This document shows, in pieces, positions 7,421 to 15,943 of a DNA stretch of 64,000 bases. The notes under the pieces are model-generated. The model was not told the DNA's origin, searched no databases, and saw only the letters and a program-made list of their open reading frames with translations. Within the stretch, counting starts at the first letter, position 1. Each line of letters opens with the position of its first letter. Source of the stretch: Micromonospora haikouensis (lineage in GTDB: Bacteria; Actinomycetota; Actinomycetes; Mycobacteriales; Micromonosporaceae). The translations under genes and the position numbers were made by a program. The DNA is taken from positions 50,906-114,905 of the forward strand of contig NZ_FMCW01000029.1 of NCBI RefSeq assembly GCF_900091595.1. Direction: 5' to 3'.

Positions 7421-8875
7421 TCACCGGTAGCCAGCGGCGGTGATGTTGGCCTGGACGGCGTTCTCGGTGGCGTCGGACGGGTAGCCGGAGGTCATCACGC
7501 CCTCGTAGAAGGTGCCGCGCGCCCCGTGGCTGTTGTCGCCGCCGATGCCGAGGATGATCGCGCCCTCCTTCTTCATCGGGTTGTAGCCCGGGACGTTGGG
7601 CCGCACGCCGTTGTAGAAGGTCGACAGGCCACCGGACTGGGCGTTGCCGCCCCGGATGGCCCAGTGGTTCGGCTCACCCTTGACGATGGCGGTCAGGTAG
7701 CGGTGGCTGATGCTGGGGTCGTTGGCGTTGTACTTCTGGTTCACCCCGGAGAAGAGGCCGTTCTCCAGGTCGGCCATGATCCACGGGCCGTTGCCGGCGC
7801 CGTAGCCCCAGACCTTGTTGTTGCCGAAGTAGATGGCCTCCATGGTGCCGTTGCCGTTGTCGCGGCTGTTGGTCTCGGCGTTGCCGTAGTCGAAGCAGCA
7901 GCCGCCGTTGTAGTGCGTGCCGTCGAGGATGGCGTACATGCCCTCGGGCTGGTCACCCTTGGCGATGCCGTTGGTGCTGTTGTTGCGGTATCCGGTGCCG
8001 GGGGCGACGTAGACGCCGTACGCCTTGTGCCCGCCGACCGTGGTCGGCGCGAGGGTGGCGTCGGCGAGGTTGTCGTAGCCGCCCGGGGCGGGGCCGGAGA
8101 ACCCACCGGGCGGGGCCTGGGTGAGCTTGTTACCGCGACCGGACTGGTCGTAGATGATGGTGATCAGGCAGGTGGTGCCGGCGCAGAAGGAGTCCTGCGC
8201 GGCGGCGTTGGCGACCCCGCCGGGCGCGAGCGGGCCGATGTCGCGGGTGGTGTTGTCCGACCCGCGCCGCACCTGGTAGAGCGGCCCGTTGTACGCGCCG
8301 TACAGCGCCCGGGTGGTGCTGTGCGCGGCCACGCACGGCGTGCCGCCCGCCGCGTAGATGTCACAGGGCTGCTGCGTCGACGGCGGCGGGGTGGTCGGCG
8401 GTGGAGTGGTCGGCGGCGGGGTCGACGTCGGCGGGGTGGTCGGCGTCACGCCCCCGGTGCAGGTCGTGCCGTTGAGCGCGAACGAGGTGGGCACGGGGTT
8501 GCTGCCGTTGGACGCGCCGTTGAAGCCGAACGAGGTGCTGCCCCCGGTCGGGATGCTGCCGTTGTAGGACACGTTGGTGACGGTCACCTGCGCACCGGAC
8601 TGGGTGTAGGAGCCGTTCCAGAGCTGGGTGATGGTCTGCCCGGCCCCGAAGCTCCACGTCAGCCGCCAGCTGCTGACCGGGTCGCCCAGGTCTGTGATGG
8701 TCACGTTCGCGCCGAAGCCGCCCGGCCACTCCGAGCTGACCGCGTAGCTGACCTGGCAGCCGGCTGCGGCGGCGGTCGCCAACCGCGTGCCGACCAGGCC
8801 GCCGCCGACCAGGACCAGCGTCGCGAGGGCCGCGACCAGCCCCGGCAGGCGACGCCATGCATTGCCACGTTTCAT
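7421..8875 (-). CDS. abfB: Secreted GH54 alpha-L-arabinofuranosidase with N-terminal CBM2
   Basis: 484 residues. Signal peptide (1-37), CBM2 (about 39-140; SEWPGGFGANVTI), Thr/Pro linker, then a full GH54 catalytic domain (about 165-484) beginning PCDIYAAGGTPCVAAHSTTRA. The vicinal cysteine motif GGCCFDYGNAE is present, as are the nucleophile segment MEAIYFGN and the acid/base segment GIGGDNSHG. The protein ends with the catalytic fold, so the CBM42 arabinose-binding domain of fungal AbfB enzymes is absent and a CBM2 at the other end takes its place. It releases arabinofuranose from arabinoxylan or arabinan. ATG 8875 is set by GGAGGG 4 nt upstream, the same leader as the LPMO gene. Confidence 0.92.
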   Translation of the reverse strand: MKRGNAWRRLPGLVAALATLVLVGGGLVGTRLATAAAAGCQVSYAVSSEWPGGFGANVTITDLGDPVSSWRLTWSFGAGQTITQLWNGSYTQSGAQVTVTNVSYNGSIPTGGSTSFGFNGASNGSNPVPTSFALNGTTCTGGVTPTTPPTSTPPPTTPPPTTPPPSTQQPCDIYAAGGTPCVAAHSTTRALYGAYNGPLYQVRRGSDNTTRDIGPLAPGGVANAAAQDSFCAGTTCLITIIYDQSGRGNKLTQAPPGGFSGPAPGGYDNLADATLAPTTVGGHKAYGVYVAPGTGYRNNSTNGIAKGDQPEGMYAILDGTHYNGGCCFDYGNAETNSRDNGNGTMEAIYFGNNKVWGYGAGNGPWIMADLENGLFSGVNQKYNANDPSISHRYLTAIVKGEPNHWAIRGGNAQSGGLSTFYNGVRPNVPGYNPMKKEGAIILGIGGDNSHGARGTFYEGVMTSGYPSDATENAVQANITAAGYR

Positions 8876-9104
8876 GGAGCCCTCCAGATGCAAACAGAGA
8901 TGCAGGGATCGGGCCCGGACGGGGTGGGCCCGTGCGCCGCCTGTCGGGACCCGGACTCCGAGGGGCGGTAGGTGACCGGCGCAGCGCGGCCCGGAGGGGG
9001 ACTCGCCGCCCGGCGCCGGCGTGGCCGGCGGCCCGGACGCCGGGGGCCGCTGACCAGCCGGATCGGCGGCAGCGGACGTGACCCGCGCCGCTGCACCGAG
9101 GAGA

Positions 9105-9133
9105 AAGTTAACGTTCACATCGGATGATGTCAA
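9105..9133 (-). promoter_or_regulatory. Promoter with embedded LacI-type operator for the GH54-GH29 operon
   Basis: On the minus strand: TTGACA (9133-9128), a 17-bp spacer, TAACTT (9110-9105). The spacer and -10 box contain ATGTGAACGTTAAC (9120-9107). The same TGTGAnCGnTAACA word recurs at 9263 and at the polyester hydrolase promoter (49850). The start point would lie near 9098, leaving a leader of about 220 nt. Repressor occupancy over the -10 box is the obvious mode of control (inference). Confidence 0.65.
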
Positions 9134-9262
9134 TGGTCTCGTCGGCCGACGCCGCCCGCGCCGAGCCACCCACGGTCAATCCGCGGTCGGCCGCCCATCA
9201 GGGGCGGACGGCGCGGCGGGCCACGGGGCGGGTGAGCGATCTGCAAGAACCGACTCTTGCTG

Positions 9263-9276
9263 TGTGAACGCTAACA
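9263..9276 (+). promoter_or_regulatory. Second operator copy
   Basis: TGTGAACGCTAACA, an inverted copy of the operator inside the GH54-GH29 promoter about 150 bp away. It could serve as an auxiliary site for looping or control a lost plus-strand promoter. Confidence 0.5.
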
Positions 9277-9374
9277 CCATATGTTTCGATGTGGGCGAAG
9301 GGCACGCCCCGCCGAGACCTGGTAGTGCTCCGGCGGATGGAGGCAGCCGCACGTGCTCGCCCGGCAGCAGCGGG

Positions 9375-10172
9375 CTAATCCGCTCGGCGTGGTCCCAGGC
9401 CGCCTCGGCGACCGGATCGCCGGTCGCTCCCGGCCTGGTGACGCCGAGCGGCGCGGCGGTGGATCAGGGCGATGCACAGCGTGATCACGAGGCCGACGTC
9501 GGTGCCGCGAACCGCCACGTGGAAGATCGCGCTGCGGACCGGGTCCGGCTGGGCGACGCCGTACCGGAATCCGAGGGCGGCACCCGCGAGGACGCCGACC
9601 GAGACCAGGGCGGCGGCGAGCGGGCGGCTCGGCACGAGCCGTTCGGCCGCCGGCCGCTGCGGATCGCCGACCTCGGTGGCCGTCCGCCACCGACGCGCCG
9701 CCCACCAGCAGATCGCCGCCGCCCCGATGAGGCTGCTGGCGTACTGGGCCCACTCGTGTGCGGGAAGTGCGCCGATCCGCTCGTCCAACGCGGGGACCAG
9801 CCGGGTGCCCCACCCGCCGCCGTGCGTGAAGCCGTCCCACAGAACGTGCGTGAGCGCGCCGACTCCCAGCGCGGCGACCACCCAGCCGGGTCCCGCCGCC
9901 GGGGCCGGGCGGACCCGGCGGCCGACGGCCGACGGCGCGTACGCCACGACGAGCGGTCGCAACAGCGCGATCCAGACGACGTACCCCACGAGACCGGCCA
10001 GCACGTCGACGGTGACGACGCCGACGAGGTGGTGACTCAGCCGCGTGGTGTACGGCATCGGCGCGTACAGGGGAAGATCGGGTGCCATGCTGCCGACGGC
10101 GAGCGCGGACAGGGGCATCGCCGACCGGGCGAACGGCAGGACAGCTGCCGGGTGAGAACCGGTGAAGGGCAT
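9375..10172 (-). CDS. DUF4184 family membrane protein
   Basis: 265 residues, opening with the family-typical MPFTGSHPAAVLPF and containing GSMAPDLP and HVLWDGFTHGG. These conserved Asp/His residues in a multi-helix membrane protein recall metal-dependent membrane hydrolases, but the function is unknown. About six hydrophobic helices are visible. It appears monocistronic. ATG 10172 is fixed by the family N-terminus. Confidence 0.8.
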   Translation of the reverse strand: MPFTGSHPAAVLPFARSAMPLSALAVGSMAPDLPLYAPMPYTTRLSHHLVGVVTVDVLAGLVGYVVWIALLRPLVVAYAPSAVGRRVRPAPAAGPGWVVAALGVGALTHVLWDGFTHGGGWGTRLVPALDERIGALPAHEWAQYASSLIGAAAICWWAARRWRTATEVGDPQRPAAERLVPSRPLAAALVSVGVLAGAALGFRYGVAQPDPVRSAIFHVAVRGTDVGLVITLCIALIHRRAARRHQAGSDRRSGRRGGLGPRRAD

Positions 10173-10187
10173 CCGGCGGTCACCCGG

Positions 10188-10494
10188 TCACGTGGGTCGA
10201 CCGGAGGCCGCGCCGGTGGAGCCGCGGTCGTGGAGGGGACAGCCGCACCGGACGGCGGGTTCACCCTCCGCCGTCGGGCGTCGCGACATCCGGCGCATCG
10301 CGATCGGCACCACGACGGGGATCCGGGTCAGCAACTTCAACAGGCCGTTGCGGCGCAGCTCGCCGAAGAAGGTGGTCCCTCGCCAGCTTCCGGGTGCCGG
10401 CCGCGATGAGCGGCTCGGCGATCCTGAGCTGGATGAACGCGTCCGCTTCGACCTCCTCCGGGCAGCGGTCCTGGAACTGCTTCACGTCGTCCAT
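10188..10494 (-). pseudogene. Frameshifted gene remnant, family not recognised
   Basis: An open frame from ATG 10494 reads MDDVKQFQDRCPEEVEADAF and on to TRKLAR (about 39 residues). The protein-like sequence then continues in a different frame (TFFGELRRNGLLKLL, RIPVVVPIAMRRMSRR) to a TGA at 10188. The switch near 10379 suggests a single-base frameshift in what was one product. No upstream coding continuation is apparent. Alternatively the frame-1 version (76 residues, stop at 10264) could be expressed as a small protein. Confidence 0.35.
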
Positions 10495-10568
10495 ATTCGC
10501 ACGGATCGTTGCCCTGGGCGTGGCGACAACCGGCGGGCATCGACGGCGACGCCGCGGTGCGTGCCGGA

Positions 10569-12101
10569 TCAGGCGACGAAGCGGGTGCGGCGACGGCGGG
10601 CCAGCAGGTAGCCGCCCGCGCCGGCGGCGACCAGCAGCCCGCCGAGGCCGGCGATCAGCCCGGTGGGCACACCGGTGATCGGCAGCGACCCGTCGTCGCC
10701 GCCCCCGGTGCCGCCGGCCTGCTTCACCGTGATCTGCGCGGTGTCGTTGGTCGGGTCGAGGTCCATGACCGGGCCGTCGCCGTCGAAGGTGTGCAGCTTC
10801 ACCGTGCCGGTCCGGCTGCCGGCCCGGTCGATGCGCAGCGCGAACTCGAACGTCACCCGCTCGCCCTCGCCGATCGTGCCCCGGGCGGAGCACTCGTAGA
10901 CCCGGGCGCCGGGCTTGCCGGGCTGCCACTCGTCCTCGTCCGGATCCACGCAGGACTTCGACACCGTCACCGCCGTGACGCCCTCCGGCAGCGTCACGAT
11001 GGTGGCGATGTTGAGCCCCCGCTGGCCGTTGGGCCCGACGCGCGCCGGGCCGTTGTTGCGGTAGCCGACGGTCATCGGCACGGTGGCACCGACCGCGCCG
11101 GTGACCGTGGCGCCCTGCGCGGCGGCGTCGCCGCGCTGGTCACCGGCGACGGTCAGCGTGACCCGGGTCTCGTTGTCGACGGGGCTGGTGTCGGTCTGAC
11201 CGGCCGCGCGCGCCTGCGCGCCGCCCGCCGGCACCAGCTTCAGGGCCGCGTCGGCGCCCTTGCGGCCGAACGGCTCGGCCGGCCCGTGCTGGGCCCGGAA
11301 CTCCGCCCAGTCGGCCGGGGTGAACCACACGGCGAAGCTGTAGTGCAGGTTCGGGGCCCAGGCGTCGGCGGGGATCGTCCCGCCGAACGTCGGGTCCACC
11401 CGGACCGTCTCGCCGGGAGCCAGCTCGTCGTCGAAGGTGCAGGCGAAGCTGCTGTCGTCGAGGGTCGGGTCGACGTACTCGCAGTTGCTGTAGCGCTTCC
11501 CCGGGGTGAACCCGTAGGAGCCGGACAGGTACAGCACCGCGCCGCGGGCGGTCGTCGTGCCCCGGTTCGTCACCGCCAGCGGCACGTCGACCCGGGCGCC
11601 GGGCCGGCCGTCGAGCGGGAGCTGCCGGTCGGCGACGAGGTCGACCCCCTCGCCCGTGCTGACGGTCGACTCGTAGGTCGCCGTGCCCACGCCGGGCGCG
11701 GTCACCGTGAACGCCAGGGTGCCCTGCCGGCCCGGCTCCGCGCCCGCCCGCGCCGTCACCGGCAGGCTGACCAGGCTCGAATCCTCGCCGTCGTCGGTGA
11801 TCGCGCAGGTGATGACGTCGCCCGCCGTCGTGCAGGAGCCCCGGTCGTCCTCGGCGACCTCGGCGAACGCGGCGACCGCGCTGCGGTCCACCCGCACCGT
11901 GTACGTGCCGAAGGCCCGGTCCGGCAGCGCGCGCAGCGAGACCCACTTCTGCGGGCCGCCGGGGGCGACGGTCACGTCGTTGGCGTAGAGCGTCACCTCG
12001 TCGGCCGGTGCGGCGGCGACGGCGGCGCCGGTGGGGGTCGCGACGAGCGCGCCGGCCACGGCCAACCCGGCGAGCCAGCGGCGGGCGGGGTGCGGGTGCA
12101 T
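10569..12101 (-). CDS. LPXTG-type cell-wall-anchored surface protein
   Basis: 510 residues. Signal peptide (1-30, basic then hydrophobic, AVAAAPA cleavage), a long beta-rich extracellular region with DUF11/CARDB-like repeats (VPLAVTNRGTTTARGA; VPMTVGYRNNGPARVG), a Gly/Asp-rich spacer, then a full sortase signal: LPITG, hydrophobic helix and RRRRTRFVA tail. A sortase should cleave at LPITG and link it to peptidoglycan. The binding partner is unknown. ATG 12101 follows GGAGG. It is a single gene between a decayed locus and a TetR gene. Confidence 0.85.
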   Translation of the reverse strand: MHPHPARRWLAGLAVAGALVATPTGAAVAAAPADEVTLYANDVTVAPGGPQKWVSLRALPDRAFGTYTVRVDRSAVAAFAEVAEDDRGSCTTAGDVITCAITDDGEDSSLVSLPVTARAGAEPGRQGTLAFTVTAPGVGTATYESTVSTGEGVDLVADRQLPLDGRPGARVDVPLAVTNRGTTTARGAVLYLSGSYGFTPGKRYSNCEYVDPTLDDSSFACTFDDELAPGETVRVDPTFGGTIPADAWAPNLHYSFAVWFTPADWAEFRAQHGPAEPFGRKGADAALKLVPAGGAQARAAGQTDTSPVDNETRVTLTVAGDQRGDAAAQGATVTGAVGATVPMTVGYRNNGPARVGPNGQRGLNIATIVTLPEGVTAVTVSKSCVDPDEDEWQPGKPGARVYECSARGTIGEGERVTFEFALRIDRAGSRTGTVKLHTFDGDGPVMDLDPTNDTAQITVKQAGGTGGGDDGSLPITGVPTGLIAGLGGLLVAAGAGGYLLARRRRTRFVA

Positions 12102-12205
12102 GGCGGTGCCTCCGGTCGGGAGGGCGGACGGGGGTGCGGTCAGGCTCTCACGGATTCCGCCGCCGTGGTGACCCGTACCGCGCTGCGGGATCAGCGCAGG
12201 TGACG

Positions 12206-12796
12206 CTATCGCCGCCGGTCAACCGGGTTGCCCGGCGTCGGCCGGAGGCCGTCGAGGAGGACCCGCAGGTAGCGGTCGGCCCGCTCGTCGGGCCCGTCGC
12301 CGATACGCACGGCGAAGGCCACGCCACAGAGGAGATGACGCAGGTCGTCCTCGGTGAGGTCGGGGCGCAGCGTGCCGGCCCGTCGGGCGTCGTCGAGCAC
12401 GGCCCGCGCCAGCTCACCGAGTTCGGCGCGGCGGGCGGTGGTGCCGGGGTCGGCGTCCTGCTCCGGTTCCCCGGCGATCACCTCGGCGAACGCCGGGTCG
12501 GCCAGCTGCCGCGTCAGGAGCGCCCGCAGGAGGATCTCGACGCCGGTCCCCGGGTCGTCGTGGCGCCTCGCGGACCGGGCGTCGTCGAGCAGCGCGGTGA
12601 AGGTGTCCTCGGCGAGGGCCTCCAGCAGCGCGCGGCGGGTCGGGAAGTGCCGGTAGACGGTGCCGACGCCGGTGCCGGCGCGGCGGGCGATGTCGTTGTG
12701 CTGCAGGGACAGGTCGCCCGAGGCCACCGCGAGTCGGGCGGTCGCCAGCACCCGGTCGCGGTTGCGGGCGGCGTCGGCACGACGTGGTGTGGTCAC
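12206..12796 (-). CDS. TetR family transcriptional regulator
   Basis: 196 residues. The N-terminal helix-turn-helix (about 10-55) has HNDIARRAGTGVGTVYRHF. The rest is a ligand-binding helical domain. GTG 12796 is used as the start because it directly precedes the basic N-terminus (TTPRRADAARNRDR). It is divergent from an SDR gene with two matching palindromes between them, so it probably represses itself and the SDR. Confidence 0.88.
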   Translation of the reverse strand: MTTPRRADAARNRDRVLATARLAVASGDLSLQHNDIARRAGTGVGTVYRHFPTRRALLEALAEDTFTALLDDARSARRHDDPGTGVEILLRALLTRQLADPAFAEVIAGEPEQDADPGTTARRAELGELARAVLDDARRAGTLRPDLTEDDLRHLLCGVAFAVRIGDGPDERADRYLRVLLDGLRPTPGNPVDRRR

Positions 12797-12814
12797 CCCG
12801 CCAGCCTACCGAAC

Positions 12815-12829
12815 CGGATTGACAATCCG
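12815..12829. promoter_or_regulatory. TetR operator, copy 1
   Basis: CGGATTGACAATCCG is a perfect 7-1-7 palindrome 18 bp upstream of the TetR start. Confidence 0.65.
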
Positions 12830-12847
12830 CTTCGGGCGGCCTTAAAT

Positions 12848-12862
12848 CGGATAGGTAATCCA
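12848..12862. promoter_or_regulatory. TetR operator, copy 2 (degenerate)
   Basis: CGGATAGGTAATCCA keeps the outer CGGAT and ATCC arms of copy 1, 33 bp away, just before the SDR ribosome site. Confidence 0.5.
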
Positions 12863-12883
12863 CTTAACTCCCGGGAGGGGTCC

Positions 12884-13807
12884 ATGGCTCACGCCGCCAC
12901 CTGGAACATCGCCGACCTGCGCGACCAGACCGGCCGCACGATCGTCGTCACCGGCGCCAGCAGCGGCCTCGGGGTCGCGATCACCCGCCACCTCGCGGCA
13001 CGCGGGGCCCGCGTGATCATGGCGGTCCGCGACACCGGCAAGGGCGATCGCGTACGCGACCGACTGCGCGCCGAGCACCCGAAGGCGGACCTCGACGTCC
13101 GCCACCTGGACCTGCTCGACCTCGACACCGCGCGCCGCTTCGCCGCCGGCCTGCGCGCCGAGCGGGTCACCGTCGACGCGCTCGTCAACAACGGCGGCAT
13201 CGGCAACGTGCCCCGGCGGCTGAGCCCGCAGGGGGTGGAGAGCCAGCTCGCGACCAACCACCTTGGCCACTTCGCGCTCACCGGCCTGCTCCTCGACCGG
13301 CTGGCCGAGGGGCGCGACCCGGTCGTGGTCACCGTCGCCTCCGGCCTCTACCGGCTGGGCCGCCTAGACCTCGACGACCTCGCCGCCGAACGCCGCTACT
13401 CCCGGGGCGGCGCGTACGCCACCTCCAAGCTCGCCAACGTGCTCTTCGCCCTGGAACTCGACCGCCGCCTGCGCGCCGCCGGTTCCCCGGTGCGCAGCCT
13501 GCTCGCCCATCCCGGCGCGGCGAGGACCGACCTGGACCGCGACTCGCCGCCCCTGATCCGCGCCGTCGGAGCGGTGCTGAGGCTGTTCCTGAGCCGGCCG
13601 GTCGACGACGCCGTGACGGCGATCCTCTACGCCGCCACCGAGCCTGCGGCGCCCACCGGCCGCAACATCGGACCGGGTCGGCCGCCCCGCCCGGCCCGGC
13701 CGACGTTCGAGACGCTCGCCGGGGCGGCCACCGACCCCGACCTCGCGGCGCGGCTGTGGGCCCGCTCCGCGCAGCTCACCGGAGTGGACGTCCCGCCGGA
13801 GTGTTAG
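12884..13807 (+). CDS. Short-chain dehydrogenase/reductase
   Basis: 307 residues. Rossmann motif TGASSGLG (about 20-27), NNGG in place of NNAG, a Ser in TVASGLYRLG, and the catalytic YATSK. The substrate is unknown; the sequence resembles WW-domain-oxidoreductase/retinol-dehydrogenase-like SDRs common beside TetR genes. ATG 12884 follows GGGAGGGG. It directly abuts an aldo/keto reductase (stop-TAG-ATG), suggesting a two-gene redox operon under the divergent TetR. Confidence 0.88.
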   Translation: MAHAATWNIADLRDQTGRTIVVTGASSGLGVAITRHLAARGARVIMAVRDTGKGDRVRDRLRAEHPKADLDVRHLDLLDLDTARRFAAGLRAERVTVDALVNNGGIGNVPRRLSPQGVESQLATNHLGHFALTGLLLDRLAEGRDPVVVTVASGLYRLGRLDLDDLAAERRYSRGGAYATSKLANVLFALELDRRLRAAGSPVRSLLAHPGAARTDLDRDSPPLIRAVGAVLRLFLSRPVDDAVTAILYAATEPAAPTGRNIGPGRPPRPARPTFETLAGAATDPDLAARLWARSAQLTGVDVPPEC

Positions 13808-14734
13808 ATGGGGGCCATGGACATCGTCGAGCGGCTGGCCGGGGCCTCGCGCATCGGGCTGGGGCTGGCGGCCGTCGGCCGGCCGGGCTACGTCAACCTC
13901 GGCCGGGCCGCCGACCTGCCGGCCGAACGCTCCGTCGAGGCGATGCGGGCCCGCGCCCACGAGCTGCTCGACCGGGCGTACGCGGCCGGCGTCCGCTACG
14001 TCGACGTCGCCCGCTCCTACGGCCGGGCCGAGGAGTTCCTGGCCCAGTGGCTGCACGCCCGGCCGGAGGCGGACGACGTCGTCGTCGGCAGCAAGTGGGG
14101 CTACACCTACACGGCCGGGTGGCGGGTCGACGCCGAGGTGCACGAGACCAAGGACCACGGCGTCGCCACGTTCACCCGGCAGCTCGGCGAGACGCGGGCG
14201 CTGCTCGGCGACCGCCTCGACCTCTACCAGATCCACTCGGTCACCCCGGACAGCCCCGCCCTGCACGACGCGGACCTGCACCGGCGGCTCGCCGACCTCG
14301 CCGCGCAGGGCACGGTGGTCGGGTTGTCGACCAGCGGCCCGGCGCAGGCCGAGACGATCCGGGCGGCGCTCGGCGTCCGGATCGATGGTCGGCCACTGTT
14401 CCGCAGCGTGCAGGCGACCTGGAATCTCCTGGAGCCCAGCGCCGGCCCGGCGCTCGCGCAGGCGCACGCGGCCGGCTGCCTGGTCATCGTGAAGGAGGCG
14501 CTGGCCAACGGCCGGCTCGCCGTGGGCGAGCACGCGCCCGGCGACGCCGCCGCGCTCGCGGCGGCGCTGCGCCAGCCGTGGGCGACCGTCGTGCTCTCCG
14601 GAGCCGCGACCGGCGACCAGTTGGCCTCGAACCTGCGGGCGCAGGAGTGCACCGGCGACCCCCACCGATGGGCGGGCCTGGCCGTGCCCGCCGACCGCTA
14701 CTGGGCCGACCGGTCGCGGCTGCCCTGGGCCTAG
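13808..14734 (+). CDS. Aldo/keto reductase
   Basis: 308 residues with a TIM-barrel AKR fold. The catalytic tetrad is recognisable: Asp in YVDVARSYG with its Tyr, Lys in VVGSKWGY, His in YQIHSV. The start ATG follows the SDR stop codon without a gap; an alternative ATG lies 9 bp downstream (MDIVERL). It is an NADPH-dependent carbonyl reductase of unknown substrate. Confidence 0.87.
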   Translation: MGAMDIVERLAGASRIGLGLAAVGRPGYVNLGRAADLPAERSVEAMRARAHELLDRAYAAGVRYVDVARSYGRAEEFLAQWLHARPEADDVVVGSKWGYTYTAGWRVDAEVHETKDHGVATFTRQLGETRALLGDRLDLYQIHSVTPDSPALHDADLHRRLADLAAQGTVVGLSTSGPAQAETIRAALGVRIDGRPLFRSVQATWNLLEPSAGPALAQAHAAGCLVIVKEALANGRLAVGEHAPGDAAALAAALRQPWATVVLSGAATGDQLASNLRAQECTGDPHRWAGLAVPADRYWADRSRLPWA

Positions 14735-14840
14735 TCACCGGTCTCGCGCGGGTCGGGCCGCCCCGGGCCCAGCCGCCGGTCTCGCCCGGTCGCGGTCGCG
14801 GCCCCGGGCCTAGCCCTTCGCCTCGCGCGGTCGCGGCGGG
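14723..14840. repeat. Three imperfect tandem repeats of about 40 bp
   Basis: Units at 14723-14760, 14761-14801 and 14802-14840 share the pattern CC(T/C)(G)GGGCC(T/C)AG(T/C)C followed by CGGTCTCGC and GGTCG. Unit 1 covers the aldo/keto reductase stop codon and unit 3 covers the DeoR stop codon on the other strand, so the repeat joins the tails of two convergent genes. Confidence 0.45.
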
Positions 14841-15649
14841 TTCGCCGGGACGACCAGTTCCACCTCGTTCGCCTCCAGGGCGTCCCTCAGCTCGGGTGCC
14901 GGCATCCGGTCGGTGACCAGGTAGTCGGCGACGCCCAGCTCCGAGACCTGGGCGAACAGCCGGCGGCCGAACTTGGACGAGTCGGCGAGGATCGCCACCC
15001 GGGTCGCGCGGGAGAGCATCTCCTGCATCATCGCGGCCTCGGCGAGGTTGCTCGTCGTGTAGCCGGCGTCGGCGTCGACCGCGCCGACGCCGATCAGCGC
15101 CAGGTCGCAGCTGACGTCCAACTCGGCGCCGGTGTTGGCGCGGAAGCTGACCGGGCCGACCGTGGCCAGGGTGAGCGAGCGCACCGCGCCGCCGAAGATG
15201 TAGATGTCGCGGACGGCCGTGGCCGGCAGCGCGCCGGGCACCAGCAGGTTGTTCGTCGCCACCGTGAGGTCGCGGTGCTGGCGCAGGTTGCGGGCGAGCG
15301 CGAGCGTGGTCGTCCCGCCGTTGATCATGATGGTCGAGCCGTCCTGGACCAGCCCCGCGGCCAGCGTCGCGATCTTCTCCTTCTCGCGTTCCTGGAAGGT
15401 GAGCCGCTGGTCGACGGCCCGGTCGGTGCGGGAGACCGTGGCGAGACTGACGGCGCCGCCGTACGTGCGCACGAGGATGCCCTCGGCGCTGAGCTGGTCC
15501 AGGTCGCGCCGCACGGTGTCAATGGAGACGCCGAAGCGCTCCGCCAGCTCGCCCACCGTGACCTGGCCGGCGTCGGCGACGTACGCGGCAAGCTGGGCCT
15601 TGCGTCCGGCGGGCAGGTGGCGCTGCCGTTCGTCCCTGTCCTCGGTCAC
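14810..15649 (-). CDS. DeoR/GlpR family sugar regulator
   Basis: 279 residues. The N-terminal DeoR helix-turn-helix has GELAERFGVSIDTVRRDLDQL and GILVRTYGGAV (about 20-70). The C-terminal DeoRC sugar-phosphate sensor has INGGTTTLALAR and LIGVGAVDADAGYTTSN. GTG 15649 follows GGAGGGAGATCA. It is divergent from the sugar ABC/aldolase operon and is presumably its repressor, released by a phosphorylated sugar intermediate (inference). Confidence 0.9.
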   Translation of the reverse strand: MTEDRDERQRHLPAGRKAQLAAYVADAGQVTVGELAERFGVSIDTVRRDLDQLSAEGILVRTYGGAVSLATVSRTDRAVDQRLTFQEREKEKIATLAAGLVQDGSTIMINGGTTTLALARNLRQHRDLTVATNNLLVPGALPATAVRDIYIFGGAVRSLTLATVGPVSFRANTGAELDVSCDLALIGVGAVDADAGYTTSNLAEAAMMQEMLSRATRVAILADSSKFGRRLFAQVSELGVADYLVTDRMPAPELRDALEANEVELVVPANPPRPREAKG

Positions 15650-15709
15650 TGATCTCCCTCCATCAGTGCGGCAGTATGCCACAAATGCGGCCCACTCACG
15701 CGCATCGCC

Positions 15710-15915
15710 GCACAGAACAGCAGGGACCAGCTCGCCCCCGCAGGGCAGTCGAAGCGGTCCCCACCTGCGTACAAGCAGGGCATCAGCAGGCCCTCGGGCC
15801 AGCCAGTCGACCTCGCAGCGCCGCAATATGCTGGACTCCGCAGTTTTCTGCCGTTCTTCTCTTGTCTCCATCCGTAACACGCTGCTAACGTGGCCGCCAA
15901 CACAGCACAGAACAG
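15710..15915. promoter_or_regulatory. Duplicated candidate DeoR boxes
   Basis: The 11-mer GCACAGAACAG occurs in direct orientation at 15710-15720 and 15905-15915, near each end of the 294-bp divergent region between the DeoR gene and the transporter operon. Paired distant boxes fit DeoR-family repression by looping (inference). The rest of this region holds no gene. Confidence 0.45.
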
Positions 15916-15943
15916 AAAGATCTAGATATAGAAGGAGCCCGCC

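Larger units (their letters stand above)
8876..9374. other. Intergenic region holding the GH54-GH29 promoter and two operators
   Basis: About 500 bp with no gene I can support. It contains the minus-strand promoter at 9105-9133 and an inverted second operator copy at 9263-9276. The plus strand also shows TTGCTG, 17 bp, TATGTT (9257-9285) around that copy, but no plus-strand gene follows. Confidence 0.6.

Noticed and set aside
9257..9285. Plus-strand promoter TTGCTG-17-TATGTT
   Set aside because: No plus-strand gene follows; the match may simply reflect the operator copy inside it. Kept only as a note.
9078..10409. 443-codon plus-strand open frame
   Set aside because: Antisense to the DUF4184 gene, with no recognisable domain and low-complexity composition.
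13808..14734. Aldo/keto reductase as part of the sugar operon
   Set aside because: It is on the opposite side of the DeoR gene, convergent with it, and abuts the SDR.
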